The notes under the pieces were generated by a model. It was not told the DNA's origin. It ran no database searches and saw only the letters and a list, made by a program, of their open reading frames with translations. 64,000 bases of DNA, taken from assembly GCA_022822725.1 (NCBI GenBank), contig JAJEAN010000007.1:936382-1000381 (forward strand), in the 5' to 3' direction. Position 1 is the first letter of the stretch. Each line of letters starts with the position of its first letter. This document shows, piece after piece, positions 16,840 to 27,268 of the stretch. Source of the DNA: Candidatus Latescibacterota bacterium. Its GTDB lineage: Bacteria > JAAXHH01. The translations under genes and the position numbers were made by a program.

Positions 16840-19083
16840 TCATTTCAACATATCCGCGATATCGCTGTGCCCTGCCTTCTGCGCCCGGGCCAGGGGCGTC
16901 GCCCATTCCGCGGCGCCGCCCCTCGGGTTCGCACCCCGGTCCAACAGGAAACCCGCCAGTTCCCGGTGTCCCCAGTGCGCCGCCCAACCCAGCGGCGTGG
17001 AACACCACTCGTCGTCGACGGCTTCCAGGTCGGCCCCACGGTCCAGCAGCAGGGCGGCTTTCTGCACGTCTCCGATCGCCGCCAGCTTGTGCAGGTAGGT
17101 CACGCCGTGCCAGTTCGCATTATTCGGATCGGCGCCGTGGTCGAAGAACAGGTTCAGCATGTCCAGGACATCTTCGTTGGGATTCATGCTGGCGCCGTTC
17201 AGACTCCAGCCTTTCCTCCGGCGGAACGCGTAGCCCATGTAGTTGTTGGCGTACCACGGCCGGTTCAGTTCGGCGCCCGCGCGGATCAGCATTTCGATGA
17301 TCTCCCTGCTGGCGAAACCGGCCGCCATGCACAGCACCCCGTAGTCCCCTCCGAAATTGGCCAGACCGGGGTCCGCGCCAAGGAGTTCCCCTACCACGGG
17401 TATATTGTCCAGCAATACGTACATGCTGATTTCCGCCGTGGCGCCGTGGCGATACAACAGGTTGATCATTTCCGTGTTATTCTTGCCCAGGGCCTGCGTC
17501 AGCGGATTCCCACTGGATTCCACCTGGGCATTCGGGTCGGCGCCGTGATCCAGGAGCAGTTTCGCCGTATCCAGGTGATTGCCCGCCACGGCTTCGTATA
17601 ATGCATGTCCTCGGGGTGCGTTGCGTTCGGGGGCATTGGGGTCCGCGCCATGATCGAGCAGAAGCTGCACGATTTCCGTATTCCCGTGGCAAGCAGCGCT
17701 GAAGAGCGGAGAATACCTGCAGGTATCCTGATCGGAGGCTGCACTCCGATCCCCGGAGAGCAGTTCCCTTACGCGCCGAATGTCACCCAGGAGGCAGGCG
17801 ACCGTCATGCTGTACTTCGCTCCCCTGGCAATCAGGTATCCGGTCAGGAGCGGATTGGCCAGCCCGTGTCGTTTCCTCGCATGAAACACGGCCAGGTGCA
17901 GGGGCTTGCATCCATCCCACCGGACGGGATCGGGTTCCGCGCCCCGGTCCAGGAGCAACTCGGCCATATCCAGGTTGAACGCTTCAACGGCCGCGTGCAA
18001 AGGGCGGGTGCCCCTTTCATCGCTTGCGTTTACGAGTTCCGGGGAAGCGTCGAAAAACGCACGCGCTTCCGCCAGATCGCCCCTGCGAACGACTTCGCAG
18101 GCGCGTTCGCCCACGGGAGGCGAGTCGTATCTGGATTCGATAGCGTCGGTCAGAAGCCCGGCAATTTCATTGAAACCGCGATCCCTGGCCCGCTCCAGAG
18201 GCGTTACGTGGTATTCCAGCCCCGAGTCCTTCGACGGATTCGCACCGTGTTCGAGCAACAGGCGCACCACATCCGTGTGGCCTTCCCTGGCGGCGAAGTG
18301 CAGCGGCTGGTAGTAGGCCCAGTTACAGTTGGCCAGCCCGGAATCTTCTTTCAGCAATTGCTCCACGCGAACCAGGTCACCCTCCGCAGACGCCAGCAGC
18401 ATGTCCCACACTTTGTCTGGCTGGCCATCCATGAAATTTCCCTGCTCGTTCGAAAAATCAGGTCGTATCCATTTCATAATGCGGTCTCCGAATGCATGGT
18501 CTGATGACGGCGCGAAATCTTCAAGGTCTTTTGACAACACGCGGAGCAGTTGCGGCTTCAGCTTGCCCCTCGCTTCGTACAGCCTCTTGCGCACCGTGCC
18601 CGGTCTCAAGTCCATGAATCGCGCGATTTCAGCCGCCGAATAGTCTCCAATATACCGCAGTAACGTTACTTCTCTTAAAGTTTCGGGCAATGCCGCGACC
18701 GTATTACGTACCTTTTCACTGATATCTCTGCGCGCTACCCGTTCCAGCGGATCTTCACGCTCCGATTCCAGGTCACCCCTCATGGGAACAAGACAGCTAT
18801 GCCTGCTTCTATTGAACCGGTAACACTGCCACTGAATTATCCTTCTGAGCCAGGCCGGAAACGAATCGGGCTCACGCAGCGACCGGATGTTCTGCCAGGC
18901 CGCTAAAAAACCTTCCTGCGTGGCATCCTCAGCAAGGTGACGTTCTCCCAGCAGACTCAGCGCGTATCCGAAGGCCATGTCCTGGTAGTGAACCACCAAC
19001 TTCCCGAAGGCGAGGCTGCGATCCGAATCGGGAATCGTTGTATCGGTGGAAATCTGTATATACTGTTTGAGATCGTGGGTCAT
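16840..19083 (-). CDS. ECF sigma factor fused to an ankyrin-repeat array
   Basis: The protein is 747 residues. Residues 25-95 are sigma-70 region 2 (MAFGYALSLLGERHLAEDAT, then FPAWLRRI), which binds core polymerase and the -10. Residues 128-180 are region 4 with a helix-turn-helix (YSAAEIARFMDLRPGTVRKR). From about 221 to the end there are roughly a dozen ankyrin repeats such as PLHFAAREGHTDVVRLLLEH, several of them degenerate. ECF factors are usually about 180-200 residues and use a separate anti-sigma factor; none is adjacent here. The ankyrin part could hold or release the sigma domains in response to a partner, but that is inference. There is no transmembrane segment, so it should be cytoplasmic. 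The ATG has no strong ribosome-binding site. Confidence 0.9.
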   Translation of the reverse strand: MTHDLKQYIQISTDTTIPDSDRSLAFGKLVVHYQDMAFGYALSLLGERHLAEDATQEGFLAAWQNIRSLREPDSFPAWLRRIIQWQCYRFNRSRHSCLVPMRGDLESEREDPLERVARRDISEKVRNTVAALPETLREVTLLRYIGDYSAAEIARFMDLRPGTVRKRLYEARGKLKPQLLRVLSKDLEDFAPSSDHAFGDRIMKWIRPDFSNEQGNFMDGQPDKVWDMLLASAEGDLVRVEQLLKEDSGLANCNWAYYQPLHFAAREGHTDVVRLLLEHGANPSKDSGLEYHVTPLERARDRGFNEIAGLLTDAIESRYDSPPVGERACEVVRRGDLAEARAFFDASPELVNASDERGTRPLHAAVEAFNLDMAELLLDRGAEPDPVRWDGCKPLHLAVFHARKRHGLANPLLTGYLIARGAKYSMTVACLLGDIRRVRELLSGDRSAASDQDTCRYSPLFSAACHGNTEIVQLLLDHGADPNAPERNAPRGHALYEAVAGNHLDTAKLLLDHGADPNAQVESSGNPLTQALGKNNTEMINLLYRHGATAEISMYVLLDNIPVVGELLGADPGLANFGGDYGVLCMAAGFASREIIEMLIRAGAELNRPWYANNYMGYAFRRRKGWSLNGASMNPNEDVLDMLNLFFDHGADPNNANWHGVTYLHKLAAIGDVQKAALLLDRGADLEAVDDEWCSTPLGWAAHWGHRELAGFLLDRGANPRGGAAEWATPLARAQKAGHSDIADMLK

Positions 19084-19192
19084 TGGCGGTTACAAAATGG
19101 TCAACATTCGTATTGGTCTGTACTTCCCGTTCTGGTACATTAGTGTCGATTGCCGGAACCGGCGTTACAAATTCAAGGAAAGGAGTCGTACG

Positions 19193-19564
19193 GTGGGTAA
19201 TCTGAAAGTGAACGCGCTAAGGGTCTTCGTCCCGGCAAAGGACCACGACGTATCGACGAGGTTCTACGAGGATCTCGGGTTCGAAACCGTCTGGTCCGGA
19301 CACGAAGTCAATGAGATGAGGATCGAAGGGTTCAGTTTTTTTCTGCAGAACTACTACCAGCAGGAATGGGCGGACAATTTCATGGTTCAGTTGTTAGTAG
19401 CCGACCTGGACGCGTGGTGGCGGCACATCGAGGGAAAGGACCTCGTGGCACGTTACGAAGGCGTCCGCGCTTCGCCACCGAAAGACTTCCCCTGGGGGCT
19501 CCGCGAGATCCACCTGATCGACCCGGCGGGTGTACTCTGGCACATCGCCCAGAATCCGGACTGA
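19193..19564 (+). CDS. VOC-family protein
   Basis: The 123-residue protein has the VOC fold pattern: LRVFVPAKDHDVSTRFYEDL at the start and LREIHLIDPAGVLWHIAQ at the end. It resembles glyoxalase/bleomycin-resistance-type proteins. I use GTG 19193 because AAGGAG lies eight bases upstream; the longer frame has no better start. It is divergent from the sigma-ankyrin gene, and the region between them (19084-19192) should carry both promoters, although I see no strong consensus there. It converges with the DNA glycosylase gene. Confidence 0.82.
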   Translation: MGNLKVNALRVFVPAKDHDVSTRFYEDLGFETVWSGHEVNEMRIEGFSFFLQNYYQQEWADNFMVQLLVADLDAWWRHIEGKDLVARYEGVRASPPKDFPWGLREIHLIDPAGVLWHIAQNPD

Positions 19565-19587
19565 CCCTCGCACGAGGGGTGAGTTGA

Positions 19588-20496
19588 TCAGGTTCCGCCT
19601 GAGCCGTAATCCGCCAGGAGGTACTGCACAGCAAGGTTGGTAAAGTCACCCCAACGGACCGCGAAATCCCGAACCTGTTCTTCTGACACGCGCGCTCCAT
19701 CGAAGTAGTGCCGTTCTATGGAGCGTTTGACCGCCAGGTCGCCGGCCGCCAGGACATTGCCCCGGCCCAGGTAACGCGCGAGAAACCAGTCCGCCGTCCA
19801 CCGCCCGATGCCTACCAGAGCCGTCAGTTCCCGTTGTACGGTAGTGTCGTCCTTCTCCGCCAATCCGGCCAGGTCGATTTCACCGGAACATACTGCCCTG
19901 GCCAGGTTGAGTATATACCGTTCCTTCTGTCTCGAAAACTGCAGCGGCAACAGATCGCCCGGGTTTAAATCCGCAAGCCTTTCGGGCGCCGGAAAGGCAT
20001 AATACGGCTCGCCATTAATCTGCGAGATTTCGCCATACTCGGCTACCAGCCTGCCGCGGACCGTATAGGCGAATCTCAGGTTGATCTGTTGGGCCGTGAT
20101 GGAAGCGACGATCATTTCAAAGGGATCGACCTGCAGGTTGGGCCGCAGGCCGTGATGACGCTCGACCGAGGAGGCCAGGACCGGGTCCTGCGATGCGAAA
20201 TCGTAGAACGCCCGCAACGGGAAACCCAGCCCTAGGACCTTCCTGGCCGCATCAAGCGCAACGGCGGAGACCGATTGGTCCGGCTCGACTGCACGGACCC
20301 CGGGCTTCATTTCCATCTCGATCCGGCCATCCACCTGTTGCACAGCAATCAGACACGGTCCCTTCGGAGTAGGAATCACCTTGCTGAAGACGCCGTCCTC
20401 GAACCGGTTGGCCAGATCGCTGCCATACCGCCGGTACCGGTCGAGCGTGGCCTCGAAGTCGATGATCGTATCTCTGTCCGTCAGCGCAATCGCCAC
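19588..20496 (-). CDS. AlkA-like DNA glycosylase (HhH-GPD superfamily)
   Basis: The protein is about 302 residues. The C-terminal half has the helix-hairpin-helix with Gly/Pro-Asp loop: LVGIGRWTADWFLARYLG followed by AAGDLAVKR, whose aspartate is the expected catalytic residue. It should excise alkylated or oxidised bases in base excision repair. The N-terminal part resembles the AlkA/OGG accessory domain. The likely GTG start at 20496 lies two bases after the stop of the VOC gene upstream, which suggests coupling. A longer frame would overlap that gene and is less likely. Confidence 0.85.
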   Translation of the reverse strand: MAIALTDRDTIIDFEATLDRYRRYGSDLANRFEDGVFSKVIPTPKGPCLIAVQQVDGRIEMEMKPGVRAVEPDQSVSAVALDAARKVLGLGFPLRAFYDFASQDPVLASSVERHHGLRPNLQVDPFEMIVASITAQQINLRFAYTVRGRLVAEYGEISQINGEPYYAFPAPERLADLNPGDLLPLQFSRQKERYILNLARAVCSGEIDLAGLAEKDDTTVQRELTALVGIGRWTADWFLARYLGRGNVLAAGDLAVKRSIERHYFDGARVSEEQVRDFAVRWGDFTNLAVQYLLADYGSGGT

Positions 20497-20498
20497 GG

Positions 20499-20852
20499 CT
20501 ACGATTCCAGCGGCTTCCACAGTCCGACGAAGGTGCCTTCGTTGTCCGCAATCCACGCGAAATGGCCCATGCCCGGGACTTCGGTAGGCGGTACGATGCC
20601 CGCTCCGCCCAGTTCCTCGGCCTTTGCGACGTATGCTTCCAGATCGTCAACCTGCACATAGACCAGCGTGTAGTTGTGCGGCTCGTGCCCCAGGGCTGAA
20701 ATATGCCCGTTGATCCCTTCATCTCCCGCGGTGTCGATCATGGAGGCATGTTCATGGGACTCCATATTCCACCCGAACAGGCCGGCGTAGAAAGCCTGGG
20801 TTTCTTCTCTGTTCTTGCATCCGATCTCGAAATGCATGACGGGGTTCGGCAT
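20499..20852 (-). CDS. VOC-family protein
   Basis: This 117-residue protein has a VOC fold: VMHFEIGCKNREETQAFYAG at the N-terminus and GHFAWIADNEGTFVGLWKP at the end. It belongs to the group of short VOC proteins often annotated as glyoxalase-like. I start at ATG 20852, which has GGAAGGGAAG upstream, rather than nine codons earlier. It is co-directional with the AlkA-like gene, which starts two bases after its stop. Confidence 0.84.
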   Translation of the reverse strand: MPNPVMHFEIGCKNREETQAFYAGLFGWNMESHEHASMIDTAGDEGINGHISALGHEPHNYTLVYVQVDDLEAYVAKAEELGGAGIVPPTEVPGMGHFAWIADNEGTFVGLWKPLES

Positions 20853-20924
20853 GATACTTCCCTTCCTTTTGTGGTACATGGTGAAACGATCGCGACACGC
20901 ACCGTGCGGTCGCTGGACTGAAAC

Positions 20925-21518
20925 CTACTTCTTGTACTTGTCGTTGAGCCCATGTCCGGCAAGGATCATCGGCATGATCTTCTCGAGGCGCTTCAACCGG
21001 GTTTCCTCCCTTTTGGCATCGGCGATGTAATCGGCGTACTCACGGCGGCGCCCGGGCGTCAGCGCCTCGAACCGCGCGCCGGCGTTCCGGTCGTCCTTCA
21101 GGGCGTTGGCCAGTACATCGGGCATCTCCACCGGCTTGTTCCGCTGCGCCTTGATCTCTTTTCCCCGCCGCTGGTTTTCGATGGCCTCATCCACGTAGGC
21201 GCGCAGGAGGGGTTCGTCGACCTCCTCGACCGACTGAAACCTCCACTGCCGCATGGCCCTGGTCTTGCCTTCCTGCGCATTGACCAGGATACCCTTTTCG
21301 TCGCGCAGCAGCGCGCCCTGAAAGAACCAGACGCTCACGAAATCCTTGAACGCCCCGATACTCGCCACGTTCTTTCCGCCATGTATATAACAGGGGATGC
21401 CCCATTTTACGGTCTCTTCGACCCCGCATCCGTTCAGGATTGTTCGCAATCTCTCCAGCAACGGCCGCCAGTCCCCGTGGCCATCCAAATAATCTTCCAC
21501 AGTTTTGAACCGTTGCAC
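20925..21518 (-). CDS. YdeI/DUF1801-type protein
   Basis: The 197-residue protein has an N-terminal DUF1801/YdhG-like region (VEETVKWGIPCYIHGGKNVA, then FVSVWFFQGALL) and a C-terminal YdeI/OmdA-like tail (LTPGRRREYADYIADAKREE) with EKIMPMILAG. Relatives are named bacteriocin-protection proteins, but the biochemical role is not established. I use GTG 21518, placed five bases after AAAGGAG. The gene stands between the VOC gene and the DNA polymerase gene on the same strand. Confidence 0.82.
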   Translation of the reverse strand: MQRFKTVEDYLDGHGDWRPLLERLRTILNGCGVEETVKWGIPCYIHGGKNVASIGAFKDFVSVWFFQGALLRDEKGILVNAQEGKTRAMRQWRFQSVEEVDEPLLRAYVDEAIENQRRGKEIKAQRNKPVEMPDVLANALKDDRNAGARFEALTPGRRREYADYIADAKREETRLKRLEKIMPMILAGHGLNDKYKK

Positions 21519-21571
21519 TATCGCTCCTTTCTGATAATCCCACGCAGTGCGCGAACCCACGGCATGGTGAG

Positions 21572-24265
21572 CTATTTCGACACCTCGGTCGGACCGGCCA
21601 CGCGCCGCGAAGCGCCCGGGACGCTCCCGAACAGGTTGAGGCGGCCCGACATGGCGGCCTCCACGTCCAGGTCGTACACCTGGGCGACGGTCGTCACGAT
21701 GGGCCGGATCTGTTTTTCGACGTAATGGCCGTAATCGATCGGGGAGGTAAGCCGGCTCTCCGGTTGCGGTCCGTCCCGCGTGATCACGTAGCGGATGACG
21801 CCCGTCGGGTTTTCCATGAGCCGGGCCGCCTTCACGTGGGGCGGGACCGAACGGGTGTAGGACTCGACGGGCTTGCGCAGGTTCTTGCGGTACACGAGCA
21901 GGTCGTCCCGGCGGCCGTTTTGCACCGACTGGACCCAATCGAAGACCTCTGCTTCGATTTCGGCACCGGGGACCTCGTGGAATACCCGGTCCAGCAGGAC
22001 GGCCTGCAGTTGGTGGGCCAGGTCGGTCCAGTCCCTTCGCACGGCCTCCATGCCTACGATTTCCACGCGGTCGCCACCGGGACCCCGCCGAAGCCCCGCG
22101 TATCCCTTGGCCCGGCCTCTTTCGCTGTCACCCCGCATGGACGGCAGCAGAAACCGGTGGTAGCGTTTCTCCAGTTCAAGTTCGAGGAATGAGGTTACGC
22201 CGTACTTTTCCTGCACGTGAGCGGCCAAACGGGCATTGATCCGGTCGCAAACCTCCTGTCCGGGTCGCTCGGAATGGCCGGGTCGCTCGGCCTGGCCGGG
22301 GTCGTCCTGATCGGCCATGTTGAGGTCCACGAAAACCGAATCGGTATCCCCGTAAAGCACCTTGTACCCGTCCCGCTCCAGTTCATCACGGCACCACTTC
22401 AAAATGTAATGGCCGAATTCCGTGATCGCGCCGGCCAGTTGGGGCGCGGCGAAGCGGCAGGAAGCCGAGGCCAACACGCCGTAGAACGAATTCATGACGA
22501 TCTTGTAGGTGAACGAGGCCAGTTCGTCCCCGCTTTTCCTGGCCTCGTCGCGACGCGCGAAAAACTGCTCCAGCATGGATGGAAGAATGCCCGGTGTGCG
22601 GGAGAACCGCGCGCCATTGGGGGCTTCGAGACAGTCTTCTGGCCGTCCGGCGTCAGCCCCATCGCCAGGATCCCGGACCGCCCCATACTCACGATCGGCG
22701 TCAGCCCCATCGCCAGGTACCGCGACTGCCCCATCGCCAGATACCGCGTCGGATTCGTCCGTAATCACGCCCTGGGCCTCGATATGCGCCAGGGGATCGA
22801 TGTTGAACGTCCGGATAATGGACGGATACAGACTCTTGAAATCGAAGACGAACACGTTGCGGTACAGTCCCGCCCTGGCGGGAATAATCATACCACCGGG
22901 AGCACCGGCGCCCGGGGTGCGGTCCACGCCGGTCGTCGGCGCCACCATGCCGCGTTGGTGCAAGGCATTGATGTAGATGTTGTCGAAGGCCGCTACGCTC
23001 ACCCACGCCCGTTCCAGGGGAAGCCCGGTAAGCAATCCCCTGCGAAGGGTAAGGTTGATCAGCCCCTCCGCTTTCAGGATGTCGAGTACCAGGCGGGCGT
23101 CCTCCAGGCAATAGGCGCAGAAGGTCGCCCGGTCCTCTCGGTAGACCTCCGTTATCTTTTCCGCCCTGGAACTTCCGTCTTCCTCCTCGAGCAGCTTGCC
23201 CCGCCCCAGTATGGCCTGGGCCACCGTGCCCAGCCGGTAGTCGTCGAACCTCTGCAGTGTGCCGCGAAGCAGGTGCAGGGCGTCCAGGATCTGGCGTCCG
23301 TGTATCACCATGGTGCTTCCGCCCCAGACCTCGCCGGACCGATACCAGGACTGGTCCCCGGTCCGCCCGAGTTGAAACGGTACGTTCAGGTCCCTGAAGC
23401 GTCGCTGCAGAACTTTCAGATCGAAATCGACCAGATTCCATCCGGTGAGCAGGTCGGGGTCCATTTCGAGCATTCGGGCCGCCACTCCGCGCAGCATGGA
23501 AGCCTCGTCGGCCCAGCAGACCAGTTGTGCGGGATCATCGAAGGCCGGTTCGCCGACCATGTGGATTTCTTCAGATTCCGTAACGCCGGCGGGATCGGAA
23601 AGGACCAGTCCAACAGCGTAAACGGTGGTGGCCTCGGGGTCCGTTTCGATATCGAGGGCCAGCACGCGGAAGGCAGGTTCCCAGTACGCCGGTTGAAGAT
23701 CGGGGTTGATGTACACCCGGCCGACGCGGTCGCCGGGCGTCCAGGGGCCCTTTACCAGGACGCCACCCCGGAGTCCGCGTCCGATCAGGTATTGCCTTCC
23801 GAAGGGCAGATCACCCTCGTACGTCCGGGTGTGCTGTGCCTCCAGGCTCTTGACCAGGCTTCGCTGGTCGCGTATGCGGTCGAGCTCGACGCCAGCGACC
23901 GGTTCGCCGTCCATCGTGGTGAAATCGGTGGGTTCTACGCGTGCGGAGATTCCATCCGAACGAATCCGTGCATCAGCCGCCGGCGCTTCAGAGACCCGGA
24001 CATAGAGGGTCGGCGGCACCCGGTCGTCTTTAAAGAGGAAAGTCTGTCCGTTCTGGAGTCTGCCCACACCGCAAATGATGTCGCGTCCTTGCTCGGTGCG
24101 ATGAAAGACATGGAGCAGGTATCCCACGTCTTCGCCCGTGGTTTGCCGCGCGGGAGCGGAGGCGTCCCCGACTGGAACGGAGGCTTCCCCGCCTGTAGTG
24201 GCTGCTTTTCGCGCGGGAGCGGAGGCTGCCCCGCCGGCGGCGCTATGCGGACGCATGACGGACAT
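21572..24265 (-). CDS. polB: Family B DNA polymerase (Pol II type)
   Basis: The 897-residue protein has the 3'-5' exonuclease motifs [10 protein letters not shown] (about residue 202), [11 protein letters not shown] and [13 protein letters not shown]. It also has the polymerase motifs [13 protein letters not shown] (about 478), [13 protein letters not shown] (about 590) and [11 protein letters not shown] (about 638), all intact. The FNIDP after motif A matches the Pol II subgroup. It probably acts in repair or restart synthesis. It is longer than the Escherichia coli enzyme (about 780) because of an Ala/Gly-rich N-terminus and a repetitive Gly-Asp-Gly-Ala insert between motifs A and B. The start overlaps the end of uvrA by 23 bases, so the two are probably co-translated. 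Confidence 0.93.
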   Translation of the reverse strand: MSVMRPHSAAGGAASAPARKAATTGGEASVPVGDASAPARQTTGEDVGYLLHVFHRTEQGRDIICGVGRLQNGQTFLFKDDRVPPTLYVRVSEAPAADARIRSDGISARVEPTDFTTMDGEPVAGVELDRIRDQRSLVKSLEAQHTRTYEGDLPFGRQYLIGRGLRGGVLVKGPWTPGDRVGRVYINPDLQPAYWEPAFRVLALDIETDPEATTVYAVGLVLSDPAGVTESEEIHMVGEPAFDDPAQLVCWADEASMLRGVAARMLEMDPDLLTGWNLVDFDLKVLQRRFRDLNVPFQLGRTGDQSWYRSGEVWGGSTMVIHGRQILDALHLLRGTLQRFDDYRLGTVAQAILGRGKLLEEEDGSSRAEKITEVYREDRATFCAYCLEDARLVLDILKAEGLINLTLRRGLLTGLPLERAWVSVAAFDNIYINALHQRGMVAPTTGVDRTPGAGAPGGMIIPARAGLYRNVFVFDFKSLYPSIIRTFNIDPLAHIEAQGVITDESDAVSGDGAVAVPGDGADADREYGAVRDPGDGADAGRPEDCLEAPNGARFSRTPGILPSMLEQFFARRDEARKSGDELASFTYKIVMNSFYGVLASASCRFAAPQLAGAITEFGHYILKWCRDELERDGYKVLYGDTDSVFVDLNMADQDDPGQAERPGHSERPGQEVCDRINARLAAHVQEKYGVTSFLELELEKRYHRFLLPSMRGDSERGRAKGYAGLRRGPGGDRVEIVGMEAVRRDWTDLAHQLQAVLLDRVFHEVPGAEIEAEVFDWVQSVQNGRRDDLLVYRKNLRKPVESYTRSVPPHVKAARLMENPTGVIRYVITRDGPQPESRLTSPIDYGHYVEKQIRPIVTTVAQVYDLDVEAAMSGRLNLFGSVPGASRRVAGPTEVSK
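22646..22745. repeat. Repeats inside polB
   Basis: CGGCGTCAGCCCCATCGCCAGG occurs twice about 50 bases apart, with further partial copies, and encodes the Gly-Asp-Gly-Ala-rich insert between polymerase motifs A and B. Confidence 0.7.
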
Positions 24266-27242
24266 GGCTCAAGTGATCGCGCAGAAACCGGCCGGTAAAG
24301 GACGCGTCGATGCCCGCCACTTCCTCGGGCGTGCCGGTGGCGATGACTTCACCGCCGCTGTGGCCGCCTTCCGGACCCAGGTCGATGATGTGGTCGGCCG
24401 TTTTGATCACGTCGAGATGGTGCTCGATCACCACGACGCTGTGACCGGCTTCGATCAGCCGGTTGAGGCTGGACAGCAGGTGGACGATGTCGGCCAAATG
24501 CAGTCCGGTGGTGGGTTCGTCCAGGATGTACAGGATATGGCTGCCGCGGCGCAGCTTCCCCAGTTCGCTCGCCAGCTTGATGCGCTGGGCTTCGCCGCCG
24601 GAGAGGGTAGTGGCGGACTGGCCCAGGGTGAGGTATCCCAGGCCCAGCTGGTCGAGCGTCCGGATCTTCCTGGCGATGGTAGGCTTTTCCTCGAAGAAGG
24701 TGACCCCCTCCTCGACAGACATGTTCAACACGTCGGCAATGGTCTTGCCCCGGTAGGTCACTTCCAGCGTCTCCGGGTTGTACCTGGCCCCCTTGCAGGC
24801 CTCGCAACGCACCTCCACGTCCGGCATGAAGTAGAGCTGCGTAGTGATCGTGCCCTCTCCGTTGCATTCGGCGCAGCGCCCCTCGGCCACGTTGAAGCTG
24901 AACCGGCCGGGCCGGTAGCCCCGCGATACCGCCTCGTCCGTCTTCGAAAAAAGCGTCCTGATCTGATCGTAGAACCCGATGTAGGTGGCCGGGTTCGAAC
25001 GGGCGTTCCGGCCGATCGGGGACTGGTCGATGTTGATGACATGCTTGATGTGCTCGACGCCTTCCAGCCGGTCGTGGTCCCCCGCGAGCACCCGGCTGTC
25101 GTACAGCTGGTTGTAGAGCTTTTTGAACAGCACTTCGTTGATCAGCGTACTTTTCCCGGATCCGGATGCACCGGTAACGCATACGAACTGTCCCAGGGGA
25201 ATCTCGACGTCTATATCTCTGAGGTTGTTCTCCCGCGCGCCCAGGATGCGCAGCGCCTTTCCGGTAGGCCCGCGCCGTGTCTGCGGGGTCTCGATGGTCC
25301 GAACGCCCGAGAGATACTGGCCGGTAGGCGACGCGGCACAGTGCAGGATATCGTCGAGACCGCCCTGAACCACCACCAATCCGCCGTGCACGCCCGGACC
25401 CGGTCCCATTTCCACGATGTGGTCGGCGGCCCGGATGGTCTCCTCGTCGTGCTCCACCACGATGACCGTATTGCCGAGATCGCGCAATTGCCTGAGTGTA
25501 CGGATCATCTTCACGTTATCGCGGGGATGCAGCCCGATACTCGGTTCGTCCAGCACGTACAGCATGCCCATCAGGCCCGATCCGATCTGCGTTGAGAGCC
25601 GGATGCGCTGCGCTTCGCCGCCCGAGAGGGTGCCGGCGCGGCGGTTGAAGTTGAGATAGTCCAGTCCGATACCCAGCAGCAGGTCGAGCCGGCCGGAAAT
25701 CTCCCGGATCACCTGGCGGCCGGCCAGTTCCTGGCGCCCCGCGGGTTCGATGGCATCCAGTTCGGCGCGGAGTTCGTCGAAATTGATCTCCCCGAAATCA
25801 TGGACCGTGCGGCCGTTGATCCGGAACAGGTGGCGCGACTCCCTGAGCCGGGAACCGTTGCAGTCGGGACACACCCGCTCCACCATGACCTTTTCCAGCC
25901 AGGCCTCCATGCCTGAACTGGCCACCTGCTTCTGGCGGTACCGCTTGTAGTTTCGCTCGATACCCTTGCCGATTCCGCCGAAACCCCATGGCTTGCCAAG
26001 CAGCTTGTGATCGGGTTCCTTCGCATCGGGCGGCGCCAGCAGGGGGAATTTGTCCGGCGTGCCGTCGAAAAGCACGTCCTGAACGTGCGGAGATAATGCA
26101 CGGAAGGGCGTATCGAGGCTGAATCCCATGTGCTTCGAAAGGCTGTACATGACCCGTCCGGACCAGGTGTCCGGCTTGTAGTTGAAGGCGTCCTTGACGA
26201 AGCAGCCGTCCCGGATGCTCAGCGACTTGTCCGGCACCAGCAGGTCCCGGTGCACGACCATGTAGGTACCGAGCCCGAGACAGGTCCGGCACGCGCTGGA
26301 CGGATTGTTGAACTGGAAGTAGTCCGGAGACAGGTCGCCCACCGCGATATGGTGTTCCGGGCAGCCGAAGGACGCGTAGAACCGTTCGGCGTCGCGCTTG
26401 CTGCGGCAGGTTGCCACGTGGACCCTGAGAAACTGATCTCCCACGGCGAGGGCGTTCTGAATCCCCTTGGCCAACTGTTTTTCCACGCCGGGCTTCAGGA
26501 CGAACCGGTCGACGATGACTTCCATGCGCAAGTCGCCTGTCTCGTCGACGTCGATCTCGCCGCTGATATCCATGAGGGTCTCGTTGATCACCATGTGGCG
26601 GTGTCCCTTCTTGCGGATTTCCGCGAAGAGAAAGTCGAGGTCCTCCCCATAGATCCGGGAAACCGGCGCGCGCAGTTCCACTTCGGAGCCTTCGGGCAAC
26701 GACAGCAGTTCATCGAGTATCTGCACGCTGGTCTTGACCGGCAGGTCGTGGCTGCAATAGGGACAGCCGGCGCGGCTGATCGTGGCGAACAGCAGGTTCA
26801 GGTAACTGCTGACGTCGGTCATGGTGCCCACGGTGGACCGGGGATTGCGCGCGACCGTCTTCTGCTCGATGGCGATGACGGGCGAAAGGCCGAAGAGATA
26901 GTCCACGTCCGGCTTGGCCACCTGCTGGATGAACCGGCGGGCATAGGACGAGAGCGACTCCATGTACCGCCGCTGGCCTTCCGCGTAGATGGTATCGAAG
27001 GCCAGGGACGATTTCCCCGAACCGGAAAGACCCGTCACCACGATCAACCGGTCGCGCGGCAGTTCGACGGTGATGTCCCGGAGGTTGTGTTCGCGGGCGC
27101 CCTGCACCAGGATCGTCGTGCGTGGACCGGTCCCGTCGCCGCTTTCGATGGCGTGCGGGCCGGCCGGTGCGGGACCAGCCGATGGGCGATTGGCCGACGC
27201 GGGTCCGTCGGAAGTCCGTGACCGGACCGGGATTTCTGACAT
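24243..27242 (-). CDS. uvrA: Excinuclease ABC subunit A
   Basis: The 999-residue protein is the damage-recognition ATPase of nucleotide excision repair. It has two ABC modules: Walker [10 protein letters not shown] (about residue 72) and GASGSGKST (about 692), with signatures LSGGEAQRI near 542 and 881. Zinc-binding sites appear as CAECNGEG with CEACKGARY, and [10 protein letters not shown]. The first zinc site reads CPEH then CRTC, so a histidine may replace one cysteine. A Ser/Ala/Pro-rich extension of about 40 residues precedes the first nucleotide-binding domain. I start at ATG 27242 (GGGAG upstream). It follows the nucleotidyltransferase gene by 26 bases and overlaps polB. Confidence 0.95.
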   Translation of the reverse strand: MSEIPVRSRTSDGPASANRPSAGPAPAGPHAIESGDGTGPRTTILVQGAREHNLRDITVELPRDRLIVVTGLSGSGKSSLAFDTIYAEGQRRYMESLSSYARRFIQQVAKPDVDYLFGLSPVIAIEQKTVARNPRSTVGTMTDVSSYLNLLFATISRAGCPYCSHDLPVKTSVQILDELLSLPEGSEVELRAPVSRIYGEDLDFLFAEIRKKGHRHMVINETLMDISGEIDVDETGDLRMEVIVDRFVLKPGVEKQLAKGIQNALAVGDQFLRVHVATCRSKRDAERFYASFGCPEHHIAVGDLSPDYFQFNNPSSACRTCLGLGTYMVVHRDLLVPDKSLSIRDGCFVKDAFNYKPDTWSGRVMYSLSKHMGFSLDTPFRALSPHVQDVLFDGTPDKFPLLAPPDAKEPDHKLLGKPWGFGGIGKGIERNYKRYRQKQVASSGMEAWLEKVMVERVCPDCNGSRLRESRHLFRINGRTVHDFGEINFDELRAELDAIEPAGRQELAGRQVIREISGRLDLLLGIGLDYLNFNRRAGTLSGGEAQRIRLSTQIGSGLMGMLYVLDEPSIGLHPRDNVKMIRTLRQLRDLGNTVIVVEHDEETIRAADHIVEMGPGPGVHGGLVVVQGGLDDILHCAASPTGQYLSGVRTIETPQTRRGPTGKALRILGARENNLRDIDVEIPLGQFVCVTGASGSGKSTLINEVLFKKLYNQLYDSRVLAGDHDRLEGVEHIKHVINIDQSPIGRNARSNPATYIGFYDQIRTLFSKTDEAVSRGYRPGRFSFNVAEGRCAECNGEGTITTQLYFMPDVEVRCEACKGARYNPETLEVTYRGKTIADVLNMSVEEGVTFFEEKPTIARKIRTLDQLGLGYLTLGQSATTLSGGEAQRIKLASELGKLRRGSHILYILDEPTTGLHLADIVHLLSSLNRLIEAGHSVVVIEHHLDVIKTADHIIDLGPEGGHSGGEVIATGTPEEVAGIDASFTGRFLRDHLSHVRHASA

Positions 27243-27268
27243 GAGACACTCCCGGATCGCCGTGGCGT

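Noticed and set aside
17605-18504. A 299-residue plus-strand frame inside the sigma-ankyrin gene
   Set aside because: It lies antisense to well-conserved ankyrin repeats and has no family features.
19152-19163. GCCGG/CCGGC inverted repeat between the sigma-ankyrin and VOC genes as an operator
   Set aside because: Arms of five bases in GC-rich DNA are expected by chance, and no second copy supports it.
22217-24298. A 693-residue plus-strand open frame opposite polB and the end of uvrA
   Set aside because: Its translation has no domain or motif, while the minus strand encodes an intact DNA polymerase. Long antisense frames are common in GC-rich DNA.
24980-25000. A tRNA T-loop-like word (GGTTCGAA)
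   Set aside because: It lies inside uvrA and no cloverleaf can be formed around it.
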